A stretch of 64,000 nt of DNA from Bacillota bacterium (GTDB lineage Bacteria > Bacillota > Sulfobacillia > JAJZYS01 > JAJYTV01), in contig JAJZAT010000018.1 in NCBI GenBank assembly GCA_021799275.1, positions 1 through 64,000 on the forward strand, in the 5' to 3' direction. Both the position numbers and the translations under genes were made by a program. The notes beneath the pieces are model-generated. The model worked only from the letters and a program-made list of their open reading frames with translations, had not been told where the DNA came from and ran no database searches. Shown piece after piece: positions 24,514 to 32,066 of the stretch. Positions within the stretch are counted from its first letter, which is position 1. Every line of letters starts with the position of its first letter.

Positions 24514-25611
24514 TCAGGCGCTGGTCGAGTGGCGCAGGCGGCGTTCGGCCGCCTCGCGGATCGCGTCGATCTCCTCTTCCGGAATCGCATGCTCAAAGCG
24601 CCTGAATCCCGCCACCGAGAAGCCGTTGCGCCTCGCCATCTCACGGATCTCCCGCACCCGCTCCGGGCGGATGTCGAGTCCGAGCGTGTACGGCTCGTAG
24701 CGCCGCTCGAGCGTCAGAATCATCGTCTCCGCGATGCAGGCCTCGGCATAGCCCGGCGGGAAGCCGAAGTCGAAATGGAAATCCACCTTGCCCGGCACCG
24801 CGATGACGCCGCCGTCGATGACCAGGACGTCGCGGCGGCGCTCGTACACCTTCTCCGACACGTTGCGCGGCCTTGCCACGTCGCAGACGACCGACCCCGG
24901 TCGCAGGTCCTCGGGCTCAAGCAGGACGCCGGTGGCCGACGAGACGGTGAGGACGACGTCGGCGGTCTTGGCCGCCACCCGTGCGTCGGTGCCGATCGTG
25001 ACGTCGGTGTAGGTGCCAAGGTCGTCGATGCTGCGCTTGATGGCCTGAAGCTTGTCGACGCGCCGGCCGATCAGGCTCAGGCGGCGCACCGATCCCGCCA
25101 TCGCCGCGGCGACGGCCTGCCCGATGGCACCGGTCGCGCCCACGACGCACGCCTCCGCTTCCTGCGCCGGGATGCCCATGCGCTCCGCGGCGAGCAGGGC
25201 GCCGTCGACGGCCGATGCGGCCGTATAGGAGTTGCCGGTCGTGACGGGGATGTCGAGAGACTTCGCCACCGAGACGCCGCGATCGCCCACCACCTTCGTG
25301 AAGGCGCCGAGCCCGACGATGCCTGCGCCGAGATCCTCGGCGAGCCTGCCTGCGCGAACGAGGCGCGGCAGGATCTCCTCGCGGAACGACATCTTCACCA
25401 TGAGGTTGGCCGACACGGGCACGACGATGAACCAGCCCTCGGCCTCCACCCCGGTGGGCGAGCGCAAACCGGTGATGTGCGACGCCTTGTAGGGCGGCAG
25501 ATGGCTGAAGCTCTTCTCGACGAACGATTCGGAGAAGAGCCGGAGCGCAGGGTACTTGCGGGTGAAGTCATCGAAGCGCAGTGGATGAAGAACGAACGCG
25601 AAGCGCTCCAA
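24514..25611 (-). CDS. Acyl-ACP-reductase-like dehydrogenase (COG5322 family)
   Basis: 365 residues with a central Rossmann motif ACVVGATGAIGQAVAAAMAG (about 155-173). The preceding block GAGIVGLGAFTKVVGDRGV and TTGNSYTAASAV match the family that includes cyanobacterial acyl-ACP reductase, which makes fatty aldehydes. The catalytic Cys of that enzyme (in the pattern ACFAES) appears here as Cys292 in EACIAETMILTLE. Others of this COG are annotated as shikimate- or amino-acid-dehydrogenase-like, so the substrate is open. No aldehyde deformylating oxygenase lies nearby. A repeated TGTGCACA motif sits about 20 bases upstream of the start. Confidence 0.7.
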   Translation of the reverse strand: MERFAFVLHPLRFDDFTRKYPALRLFSESFVEKSFSHLPPYKASHITGLRSPTGVEAEGWFIVVPVSANLMVKMSFREEILPRLVRAGRLAEDLGAGIVGLGAFTKVVGDRGVSVAKSLDIPVTTGNSYTAASAVDGALLAAERMGIPAQEAEACVVGATGAIGQAVAAAMAGSVRRLSLIGRRVDKLQAIKRSIDDLGTYTDVTIGTDARVAAKTADVVLTVSSATGVLLEPEDLRPGSVVCDVARPRNVSEKVYERRRDVLVIDGGVIAVPGKVDFHFDFGFPPGYAEACIAETMILTLERRYEPYTLGLDIRPERVREIREMARRNGFSVAGFRRFEHAIPEEEIDAIREAAERRLRHSTSA

Positions 25612-25630
25612 CGGTCTACCTCTCCCGTCG

Positions 25631-25650
25631 TGTGCACAAATCTGTGCACA
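25631..25650. promoter_or_regulatory. Operator-like pair of palindromes TGTGCACA
   Basis: TGTGCACA occurs at 25631-25638 and again at 25643-25650, separated by AATC. Each copy is itself a palindrome, and their centres are 12 bases apart. It lies just upstream of the acyl-ACP-reductase-like start (25611) and could be a repressor or activator site for that gene. The binding protein is unknown. Confidence 0.5.
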
Positions 25651-25682
25651 TGGTACCAGAAGCGAGCCGTCCGTGCAAAGCG

Positions 25683-26015
25683 CTACGCCTCGAGCAACTG
25701 TCCCGTCATGGGGTCGAGCGCGACGGTGCGCCCGTCCGCCAGGGATACCAAAAGCGTGTCGCCCTCTGCGGCCAAGGCGCTGCAGACGGAGCCCGCGAGC
25801 CGCTGGTCAACCCGCCACATCTCCCGCGCGGCGTCCGGGACGCCGAAGACGTTGCGGTCCTGCATCGTATAGGGATCTGGCTCGCAGCGGATGGCCACGA
25901 CCTCCCTGAACCCGACCACTTGCGCGATCCCGGTCGGGAAGGTGACGGTCCGCTTGGCCCCGCCTGGCAGAGCCACGCGCAGAGTCCGCTCCTGCACTCG
26001 AACCTTGGTCAACAT
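25683..26015 (-). CDS. Conserved-looking small beta-rich protein, unknown
   Basis: 110 residues from ATG 26015 with a weak AAAGGG ribosome binding site. Almost all predicted beta strands (RTVTFPTGIAQVVGFREVVA, DTLLVSLADGRTVALDPMTG). The C-terminal block resembles a single blade of a PQQ-like propeller. No signal peptide or membrane helix. It follows the yabR-type gene on the same strand, after its terminator. Function unknown. Confidence 0.5.
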   Translation of the reverse strand: MLTKVRVQERTLRVALPGGAKRTVTFPTGIAQVVGFREVVAIRCEPDPYTMQDRNVFGVPDAAREMWRVDQRLAGSVCSALAAEGDTLLVSLADGRTVALDPMTGQLLEA

Positions 26016-26101
26016 GCGCAGCAGGGCCCTTTCTGTCGACTGGCATACTTAATTTGCCATCTGGACCAGGGTTGCGCAAGCCTCCGGCGCTCTCAGGCCA
26101 T

Positions 26102-26128
26102 AAAAAGGGCGTCCCACTCGGGACGCCC
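26102..26128 (-). terminator. Rho-independent terminator of the S1-domain gene
   Basis: A perfect 9-base stem GGGCGTCCC (26107-26115) / GGGACGCCC (26120-26128) with loop ACTC is followed on the minus strand by five T (26102-26106). A strong terminator ending the divIC-side operon. Confidence 0.85.
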
Positions 26129-26146
26129 GCAATGTTCGGATGTGGA

Positions 26147-26620
26147 TCAGAGCGAGCCCTCGCCGCGGCCCCGGTGACCGCCCCGCCGCGAGTCGTGATG
26201 GCGACGCAGATCTGCCTGCTTGTCCTCGCTCTCCTTCATGAACCGGGCCAGCCGGTCCTCGAAGTTCTGCGGACGAGCCGGTCCGCGTCCATGACCGCCG
26301 CCACCGCCGCCGCCGCCACCGCCGAATCCTCCGCTGCGCGGACGAACCGCGGAAGCCCCGGGCTTGGCTTGGCGAATGGAGAGAGCGATCTTCTGGTTGC
26401 CATCGTAGGACAGGATCTTGACCTTGACCTGATCCTGCTCCTTGACGAAATCCTTGATGTCGTTGACATAGGAGTCCGCCACCTCGGAGATGTGGACAAG
26501 TCCCGTCTTGCCGCCTGGCAGCAACACGAAAGCGCCGAAGCGCGTGATGCCGGTCACCACGCCATCGACTACGGAACCGACGACGATCTCTTCCTCCGCC
26601 AAAGTCTCCCCGCTTTCCAA
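26147..26620 (-). CDS. yabR: S1-domain RNA-binding protein (YabR-type)
   Basis: 157 residues. Residues about 10-82 are an S1 RNA-binding domain (VVDGVVTGITRFGAFVLLPG, then GLVHISEVADSYVNDIKDFV and KVKILSYDGNQKIALSIRQ). A run of Gly and then an Arg/Gly/His-rich basic tail follows, a common RNA-binding extension. Position downstream of divIC and yabP/yabQ matches yabR of Bacillus. Relatives bind the ribosome or mRNA. It is followed by a strong terminator. Confidence 0.85.
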   Translation of the reverse strand: MESGETLAEEEIVVGSVVDGVVTGITRFGAFVLLPGGKTGLVHISEVADSYVNDIKDFVKEQDQVKVKILSYDGNQKIALSIRQAKPGASAVRPRSGGFGGGGGGGGGGHGRGPARPQNFEDRLARFMKESEDKQADLRRHHDSRRGGHRGRGEGSL

Positions 26621-26765
26621 GCTGGGCTGATGCGCCCAATACCTCTGATACGAAGTTTAGCGAGGTTCCGCTCGTCCAGTCAAGCAAGCAGGTCCATAGC
26701 GCCCGCCGCACAGCGAGTAGACCGGACGCGAGCATCGCGGATTGGGACCGCCGCCGCCGCGGCAC

Positions 26766-27083
26766 TTAGAACGTGATGACCTGATAGCCTTCATTTACTA
26801 GGCGGACGATGTCCTCGCCGACATGCTTCAAGGTGACCGGGGCCCTGCTCAGCTCATCCTTGATCCGCTTCTGCTCGGCGTGCGCCTGGCAAGCCAGCGG
26901 AAGGATGCCCCGAGCGGTGAACGGCTGTGCGCCCTCCACGTGGCCCGGGTCGGTCGGCAGTTCCACGGCGCTGCCGAAGAAGATCAGGGCGACCTTCTCG
27001 ACTTCCGGCAGGTTGCTCGCACCCGACGCGACCCCGCGCGCGGATTGCACGCGTGTCGGATCTTCCTTGCCGGCGTTCAGCAA
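26766..27083 (-). CDS. DsrE/DsrF-like small protein
   Basis: About 105 residues. LPEVEKVALIFFGSAVELP, LACQAHAEQKRIKDEL and a C-terminal VNEGYQVITF match the DsrE/F-like fold, a family often linked to sulfur transfer; a Cys lies in the LACQA loop. The start is uncertain. In-frame reading extends upstream as ERILVLLNAGKEDPTR, the family's usual first strand, with GGGGGAGG before it but no ATG, GTG or TTG at the right place. The TTG at 27083 is the only standard start and is far from that ribosome binding site. It lies between divIC and the S1-domain gene. Confidence 0.65.
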   Translation of the reverse strand: MLNAGKEDPTRVQSARGVASGASNLPEVEKVALIFFGSAVELPTDPGHVEGAQPFTARGILPLACQAHAEQKRIKDELSRAPVTLKHVGEDIVRLVNEGYQVITF

Positions 27084-27146
27084 GACCAGGATGCGCTCAC
27101 CTGGCCTCCCCCTGCAGACATTGGCGTAACCCGAATTCGGGCGCCG

Positions 27147-27536
27147 TCACTTCTGTACGGTGATCACCACAGGCGTGCCGCTCTTGGGCGCGTAGTGCAG
27201 GACCTGGCGCACCGCCTGAGCCTCGCCGGTCTGGGTCTTGAGCTGCCTGAGTTCGCTCTTCAGCTGCGCGGCGTGTCCGTTGACCGCATGCAGCCTCTGC
27301 AGCATCTGGCTCTCCTGGGCCTGGACGTGCAGCAACTGCAGCTCACCGATCGCCCCCGCTCCCACCAGATAGGCGATCGCGGCCGCAAACATCAGGCGGC
27401 CGAAGCGCAAGCGCACGCGGCGTCTGGCCTTGCGTCGCGGCCGGCTCTGCCTCTCCTCCTTCTCCACCGGCGCCTTGCGCGTCGGCGCAGGTGCACGAAG
27501 GACCGCGAGGCCGATCGCGTCAGCTGCCTTCGCCAA
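27147..27536 (-). CDS. divIC: Septum formation initiator, DivIC/FtsB-like
   Basis: 129 residues: a basic cytoplasmic N-terminus (RPRRKARRRVRLRFGR), one membrane helix (LMFAAAIAYLVGAGAIG) and an external coiled coil (QLLHVQAQESQMLQRLHAV, QLKSELRQLKTQ). This is the topology of DivIC/FtsB/FtsL proteins that assemble the division machinery. Position after yabP-yabQ matches divIC. Its start overlaps the upstream HTH gene by 17 bases. Confidence 0.8.
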   Translation of the reverse strand: MAKAADAIGLAVLRAPAPTRKAPVEKEERQSRPRRKARRRVRLRFGRLMFAAAIAYLVGAGAIGELQLLHVQAQESQMLQRLHAVNGHAAQLKSELRQLKTQTGEAQAVRQVLHYAPKSGTPVVITVQK

Positions 27537-27795
27537 TCTCCTCTTCCTCCTCCAGGCTGTCGTTCTGCAAGGCGAGAGGGTCCCCGTCGATGACGATGAC
27601 GACCTGGTAGCCCTTCGTCTTGGCGCGATGGAGCAGGGTGGCGACCGTGGACTCGCTCAGGGAGAGCTGACGCGCGATGACGTCCTGACGTACCCCTGTC
27701 TCCTTCAGGGTGACGACCTGCCGCTCCCGGAAGCTGAGGCGCTCCGCTCCCCTGATTTCCAGGTGCACCCGCGCCTCGCCTCCTTGCTTGTCCAC
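27520..27795 (-). CDS. Small LuxR/sigma-4-type HTH protein between yabQ and divIC
   Basis: 91 residues. The central block LSFRERQVVTLKETGVRQDV followed by IARQLSLSESTVATLLHRAK is a GerE/LuxR or sigma-region-4-type helix-turn-helix. An acidic C-terminus (SLEEEEEIGEGS) overlaps divIC. There is no receiver or sensor domain. A regulator at this point of the yabP-yabQ-divIC locus is not part of the classic arrangement I know. It may control the surrounding sporulation/division genes or be a remodelled sigma-like protein. Confidence 0.7.
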   Translation of the reverse strand: MDKQGGEARVHLEIRGAERLSFRERQVVTLKETGVRQDVIARQLSLSESTVATLLHRAKTKGYQVVIVIDGDPLALQNDSLEEEEEIGEGS

Positions 27796-27828
27796 ATTTT
27801 GTCCACATTTTGTGGATAGAATGTCGGA

Positions 27829-28140
27829 TTAGATTCTGTGCCTGCGCCCGGACTCCTGCCAAGGCGCTCGCAGAATGTGCAGCAGGCCCGCCGCCAGCGC
27901 GCCGCCCGCGGCAAAGCCGACAGGCACGTAGGCCCTGAGATCGCCCAAGGTACCCAGGAACAGCGCGGCGGCGGCGGCGATGCTCAGGATGCCGATCAAA
28001 GCGAACTCCAGCAGGGCACGCCAGAAGCCTCGCCGGCCGCAGGTGCGGGCGACGAGGAACCAGAGCGGCACAAGGCAGAGGCCGACGGCGGCGGCCCACA
28101 GCAGGCGATCGAACTGCTCCGGCAAGGGCAGGTCGATCAT
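27829..28140 (-). CDS. yabQ: Spore cortex protein YabQ
   Basis: 103 residues with about three hydrophobic helices (LLWAAAVGLCLVPLWFLVA, ALLEFALIGILSIAAAAALF, VGFAAGGALAAGLLHIL). Size, membrane layout and direct 4-base overlap with yabP identify YabQ, a membrane protein needed for spore cortex formation in Bacillus. Sequence similarity in this family is low, so the call leans on gene order. Confidence 0.7.
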   Translation of the reverse strand: MIDLPLPEQFDRLLWAAAVGLCLVPLWFLVARTCGRRGFWRALLEFALIGILSIAAAAALFLGTLGDLRAYVPVGFAAGGALAAGLLHILRAPWQESGRRHRI

Positions 28141-28409
28141 CTGATCAGCCTGCCGAGCCGCCCCTTGCGCCGGCTTTCCTGCTGGTAGCTGAGCGTCACG
28201 ATGCTGCCGTCCAGCTGGAGGTCCCCGTTCTCCAGGTCGAGATGCTTGATGTGGAGGTTCTCGCCCTTGACGGACAGCGTGCCCAGCTGCGTCGTAACGG
28301 CGATCTCGTGCTCGTCGAACGATTCCACCTTGGTCACGCCGGTCAGTTCCATGAGATGGCGGTCACGCAGGGTCAGGGCATGGTGCTTCTCGTCGGCGGC
28401 GCCGGCCAT
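28137..28409 (-). CDS. yabP: Sporulation protein YabP
   Basis: 90 residues. The pattern HHALTLRDRHLMELTGVTKV, VESFDEHEIAVTTQLGTLSV and KGENLHIKHLDLENGDLQL is typical of the YabP/YqfC family, a small beta-rich protein required for spore cortex or coat assembly. It is followed with 4-base overlap by yabQ. The start ATG 28409 has GGGGGTGA upstream. Its presence indicates an endospore-forming host. Confidence 0.88.
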   Translation of the reverse strand: MAGAADEKHHALTLRDRHLMELTGVTKVESFDEHEIAVTTQLGTLSVKGENLHIKHLDLENGDLQLDGSIVTLSYQQESRRKGRLGRLIR

Positions 28410-28548
28410 TGGGTCACCCCCTGATACGAGATGCTATGCGTGAGGAGGTCGGATGCTGCCTCGAAGGAGCGTCGGACCCACTGGCGAACTCAGGAGTGAT
28501 CCCGGGCGCAGCGCCGCGGGACGGCCTTATGCATGAAGGAGTGGTCGG

Positions 28549-29334
28549 ATGTCCCCGATCTTCGCCCTCTGGGGCCGGATCTTGCGCACCAGGGCCGACG
28601 TCTACGTCCAGATGCTGCTGACGGTCGTGGGCGCGGCGCTCCTCGTGGGGCTCGTGGGACTGATGGCCGTCGCCGCGCATGGACAGGGTTACGGGCTCGT
28701 CATCCTCATCGGCGTGGTGGCCGTGGTCGCCGAGCTCGCGTTCGGCTACGGGGCTGCCCTCGGCGCCCTTGGCGAGGCCGCGCGCGGCGATGCGCCGACC
28801 TCCTTCTGGGTGCGGGGCTACCGCCTCTGGGGACGCACGCTCGGCCTCTTCGGCGTCGATCTTCTGGTTGGCATCGTGCTGACGATCGTCATCCTGATCC
28901 TGCTCGCCGCCACCGGCTCCTTCTCTGGCCTCAGCCACATCGTGACGTCTCCGGCCACAGTGAGCGTGGCGGCCGTCCGCCGGCTGTCTGCCGTCGTCGG
29001 CATCATCGTCTTCGTGCTGGTGATCGTCGTCGGCCCTTACATGCAGGCCGCCCAAGCGATCGTCTACGTCAGCGAGGTTCCCGTGCTGCCGGCCTTCGGG
29101 CAGGCGTTCACGGAGGCCTACGGCCGCGGCCGCTTCGGCCACTGGCTTCTGGCGCTCCTGATCGCCGTGGTCCTGGACCTCGTCGCCAGCCTGATCGAAC
29201 AGCTCCTTGGCACGCCCGGCCAGCTCCTGGGCATCCTCCTGAGCCCTGCCGTCCTGTGGGTCTCGACGGCCCTGGCCTTCGCCGTCTACCGCACGCACAG
29301 CCTTGGCTCCGCGCCGGCCGACATCATCTCCTGA
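28549..29334 (+). CDS. Multi-spanning membrane protein, unknown
   Basis: 261 residues with about six membrane helices (for example GYGLVILIGVVAVVAELAFG, LLVGIVLTIVILILLAATG, VVGIIVFVLVIVVGPYMQA). The final helices resemble DUF-type integral membrane proteins that are often uncharacterised in Bacillota. ATG 28549 follows AAGGAG with 8-base spacing. It starts a three-gene plus-strand block inserted between yabP and the GH18/rqcP genes. No function assigned. Confidence 0.65.
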   Translation: MSPIFALWGRILRTRADVYVQMLLTVVGAALLVGLVGLMAVAAHGQGYGLVILIGVVAVVAELAFGYGAALGALGEAARGDAPTSFWVRGYRLWGRTLGLFGVDLLVGIVLTIVILILLAATGSFSGLSHIVTSPATVSVAAVRRLSAVVGIIVFVLVIVVGPYMQAAQAIVYVSEVPVLPAFGQAFTEAYGRGRFGHWLLALLIAVVLDLVASLIEQLLGTPGQLLGILLSPAVLWVSTALAFAVYRTHSLGSAPADIIS

Positions 29335-29346
29335 GGAGGTACCTCC

Positions 29347-29649
29347 ATGCTCCGTCACGTCTTGCTGCTGAGGTTCAAGGATGGTGTGGCCCCGAACGAG
29401 ATCGCGGCGCTGGACAGCGCGTTCCGGGCGCTCATCCGGGAGATTCCGGCGGTCGCGGAAGGACACGTCGGGACGAAGCTCGGCCTGCCGGGCAGCTCGG
29501 GCGTGCCTGCCGACTACGCGGTCACGCTGGACTTCCGCTCGCCCGATGATTTCACCGCCTATATCGAGGACCCGAGGCATCAGAAGTTTGTGCGCGAGAT
29601 CCTGAGCCCCTTGCGCGAAGCGGGCTGGTCGGCACAGATCGAGCTCTAG
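29347..29649 (+). CDS. Dabb-domain (stress-responsive A/B barrel) protein
   Basis: 100 residues, one Dabb domain: MLRHVLLLRFKDGVAPNEIA, FRALIREIPAVAEGHVGTKL, and a C-terminal HQKFVREILSPLREAGWSAQ. The family forms dimeric alpha/beta barrels; functions range from stress proteins to small-molecule binding. It starts 12 bases after the membrane protein stop, with GGAGG upstream, so the two are co-transcribed. Confidence 0.8.
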   Translation: MLRHVLLLRFKDGVAPNEIAALDSAFRALIREIPAVAEGHVGTKLGLPGSSGVPADYAVTLDFRSPDDFTAYIEDPRHQKFVREILSPLREAGWSAQIEL

Positions 29650-29758
29650 CAGCCGCTCGAGTCATCGCTGCTCCGGGCGATGCGATCAGGCGCGACACCG
29701 ATCGGCGATCATCCCGGACCTCTGAAGACGTCGGAGCGCCGCGAAGTGGGGTGGTCGC

Positions 29759-30562
29759 GTGTCGCAAGCGGCTCTCCTCCTGGCGCTCGGCTCCGCCGTG
29801 CTGCACGTGCTCTGGAACGCGGCCGCGCGGCAGGAGAGCGGGCGCCTTCGCTTTATGTGGCTTCTCGCCGGCTCGTCCGCCGTCCTGGCGCTCCTCCTGT
29901 CCGTGGGGCTCTGGCGGGAAGCCGCCTGGCCCGATCTCTGGCCGTACCTGATCGCCACCGCCGTGGTGCACGCCCTCTACTTCACGTCGCTGGCCGCCGC
30001 GTACCGCACCGGCGAGCTGCATTGGGCCTACACGCTTTCGCGCGCCGGTGGGGTGCTGCTCGCGTCCCTCGCCGCCCTCTGGCTGCTCGGGCAGACCGTC
30101 CGCCCCCTGAGCTGGGCCGCCATCGCGCTCGTGCTCCTTGGCAGCGTGCTCGTATCGGGCAGGCCCCAGCGGCCGCGGGACCTCCTGCGCGTCGCCTGGA
30201 TCGGCCTCCTGATCGCGGCGTACACCTTCATCGACAGCCGCGGCGTGCAGTACGCGCCGCCGCTCCTCTACATCGCCCTCCTGTACACCGGCGCCACCTT
30301 GCTGACGGCGCCATTCGCCCTGCGGGCCGAGCCCGGTCCCGGCGACCGCCTCGCGCCGATCTTCGGCGCCCTCAGCCTCGCGTCGTACCTGCTGCTGCTC
30401 TACGCCTACCGGCTGGGTCCGCTGGCGCCCACGGTGGCCATCCGCCAGACGGCGCCGCTGTTCGCGGCGGGGCTCGGCTACCTCAGGCTGCGCGAGCGCC
30501 CGACGCCTCTCGCGTGGGCCGGCACCGTGCTCGTCGTCGTCGGTGCGATCCTCCTTGCCTGA
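29759..30562 (+). CDS. EamA-family (DMT superfamily) transporter
   Basis: 267 residues with about ten membrane helices in two EamA repeats. The N-terminal half has VLHVLWNAAARQESGRL and the second ends LRLRERPTPLAWAGTVLVVV, the usual repeat end. Such proteins export metabolites such as amino acids or other small molecules. The substrate is unknown. GTG 29759 is preceded by a GGGGTGG site. It converges on the GH18 gene with a 3-base gap. Confidence 0.8.
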   Translation: MSQAALLLALGSAVLHVLWNAAARQESGRLRFMWLLAGSSAVLALLLSVGLWREAAWPDLWPYLIATAVVHALYFTSLAAAYRTGELHWAYTLSRAGGVLLASLAALWLLGQTVRPLSWAAIALVLLGSVLVSGRPQRPRDLLRVAWIGLLIAAYTFIDSRGVQYAPPLLYIALLYTGATLLTAPFALRAEPGPGDRLAPIFGALSLASYLLLLYAYRLGPLAPTVAIRQTAPLFAAGLGYLRLRERPTPLAWAGTVLVVVGAILLA

Positions 30563-30565
30563 ACC

Positions 30566-31630
30566 CTAGAAGATGCTCGTGTGCCGGAGCTGCGTCCAGA
30601 TGTCCGGGTTTTCGCCGCCAAGCTCCCAGAGGGCGATGCCGCCCAGGCGCGAGGCCTTGGCCAGCGCGAGTTTCTGGCCGAACGAGCGCTGGTCCTCATA
30701 CCAGACGTCGTGGTGCACGCCGCCGTCCGTGTAGCTGAAGTGGTATTCCTGCGACGCCGCATCCCAGGTGGGCGAGATGCCGTACTTCTTCAGGAGCGCC
30801 TGGGCCTGCAGCGTTGTGACCGTAGTCGTCTGGCCCGAGCTCCTCCAGTCGTAGCCGTAGGTGGCGACACCGAGGTAGATCCTCTCGCTGCGGATGTGCC
30901 CAAGCGCGAAGTTCACGTTGTTGCGCACCCAGGGCAGCGGCGCGACAGGGCCGGGAGGACCGCCCTGGTAATGGTGGTCGTAGGCCATGATGACGACCGC
31001 GTCCGTGACCTTGCCGAGCGCCGGGTAATCGTACGGATAGCTCATGTCCTTGGTGATCCCCACCTTGGGGAATACGGCGACGCCGAGCCCCTTGCCCTCG
31101 CGGTGCAGGGCCTTGCCAAGGTCGTTCAGGAAGGTGGAGAGGTCGTCCCGGGAGTAGGGCGCGAGCAGTTCGAAGTCGATCAGCACGCCGTCGTAGCCGT
31201 GGCGCTTCACCAGGCTCTCGATCGTGCCGATCATCCGGGTCCGTGTCGAGGTGCTGTACATGGGATCGGTGCCGGAATTGCCGATCAGCGGCCAGACGAA
31301 GCTGCGGTGGCTGTGCGCGAACTTCGTCACCTGCGGCGCCGCCATGTCGTTCGTCAGGTTGCCTGAAGCGTTGATGCGGTACCAGTACGGACTCGTGATC
31401 TGGATCTGCTTGGCGTGAGCCACAAGGGAAGCCCAGGCTGTGCCCGGACCGGTGCCCTGGTTCTCGTAGAAGCCGATCACCATCGGGCGCCAGAACAGCG
31501 AGAATGCCGTGCGGGGCACGGATGTATGGTGGGGCGACTTGGCCGGCCTCGCAAACAGGAAGATCAGCAGCACCAGAAAGAGCGCCCCAACCAGCGCGGG
31601 ATAACGCCAGCGGCGCAGGAGCTCGTCCAT
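30566..31630 (-). CDS. GH18-family glycosidase, membrane-anchored
   Basis: 354 residues. One N-terminal membrane helix (YPALVGALFLVLLIFLFA) anchors an outside-facing GH18 domain of the type found in spore cortex or cell-wall hydrolases. The active-site DxxDxE appears in HGYDGVLIDFELLAPYS, with Glu intact, and later strands VVIMAYDHHYQ and IALWELGGENPD are typical. ATG 31630 follows GGGAGGGG. It lies 91 bases after rqcP on the same strand. Confidence 0.85.
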   Translation of the reverse strand: MDELLRRWRYPALVGALFLVLLIFLFARPAKSPHHTSVPRTAFSLFWRPMVIGFYENQGTGPGTAWASLVAHAKQIQITSPYWYRINASGNLTNDMAAPQVTKFAHSHRSFVWPLIGNSGTDPMYSTSTRTRMIGTIESLVKRHGYDGVLIDFELLAPYSRDDLSTFLNDLGKALHREGKGLGVAVFPKVGITKDMSYPYDYPALGKVTDAVVIMAYDHHYQGGPPGPVAPLPWVRNNVNFALGHIRSERIYLGVATYGYDWRSSGQTTTVTTLQAQALLKKYGISPTWDAASQEYHFSYTDGGVHHDVWYEDQRSFGQKLALAKASRLGGIALWELGGENPDIWTQLRHTSIF

Positions 31631-31691
31631 GGCTCCCCTCCCTCCGCTTCCTAGGCTGGCCGATGGCTCTTCAGCGATGCATGGCAAGAAG

Positions 31692-31715
31692 CGGGCGGGG
31701 CATCGCCCCGCCCGC
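31692..31715 (-). terminator. GC-rich terminator hairpin after rqcP
   Basis: CGGGCGGGGC and GCCCCGCCCG form a perfect 10-base stem around ATC. On the minus strand it is followed by CTTCTTGCC. It lies 7 bases past the rqcP stop, a probable terminator with a short U-stretch. Confidence 0.55.
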
Positions 31716-31721
31716 CCAACC

Positions 31722-31994
31722 TCACTCGATCGCGCCAGGTCCCTTCTGGCGCACCCAGAGCACCTCGTAAAGTTCGTCCGATCCACGCGGCACGGGTCGA
31801 TCGGGCACCATGAGCACGCGCAGGGCCGTCTCCCTGCCGCCGATGTCGACCACCATCTCGTCGCCAACGCGGACCTCAGAAGCCGGCTTCGCGGGCTTGC
31901 CGTTCAGCGTGACACGGCCTGTTTCCGCGGCGTCGTGCGCGATGGTCCGACGCTTGATCACACGCGCCACCTTGAGCCACTTGTCGAGGCGCAG
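31722..31994 (-). CDS. rqcP: S4-domain RNA-binding protein RqcP (YabO/HslR)
   Basis: 90 residues from CTG 31994. The product begins MRLDKWLKVARVIKRRTIAH, the exact start of the RqcP/Hsp15 family, and continues through VTLNGKPAKPASEVRVGDE, the S4 RNA-binding motif. RqcP works with RqcH to add alanine tails on stalled ribosomes. The codon aligned with Met1 is CTG, preceded by GGGAGGTGA with 7-base spacing. An ATG at 32033 is in frame but lies inside the hairpin that ends hup, so CTG is the better start. Confidence 0.85.
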   Translation of the reverse strand: MRLDKWLKVARVIKRRTIAHDAAETGRVTLNGKPAKPASEVRVGDEMVVDIGGRETALRVLMVPDRPVPRGSDELYEVLWVRQKGPGAIE

Positions 31995-32019
31995 GACGTC
32001 ACCTCCCTCGAAGCGCGAA

Positions 32020-32054
32020 GGGAGCCGGGGCATCCTGAGGATGTCCCGGCTCCC
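32020..32054 (-). terminator. Long hairpin between hup and rqcP
   Basis: A 16-base stem (32020-32035 with 32039-32054, one G-T pair) with loop TGA lies 12 bases past the hup stop. On the minus strand only a short TTC follows, so termination may be partial, allowing some read-through to rqcP. Confidence 0.6.
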
Positions 32055-32066
32055 CGCAGTGCGCCC

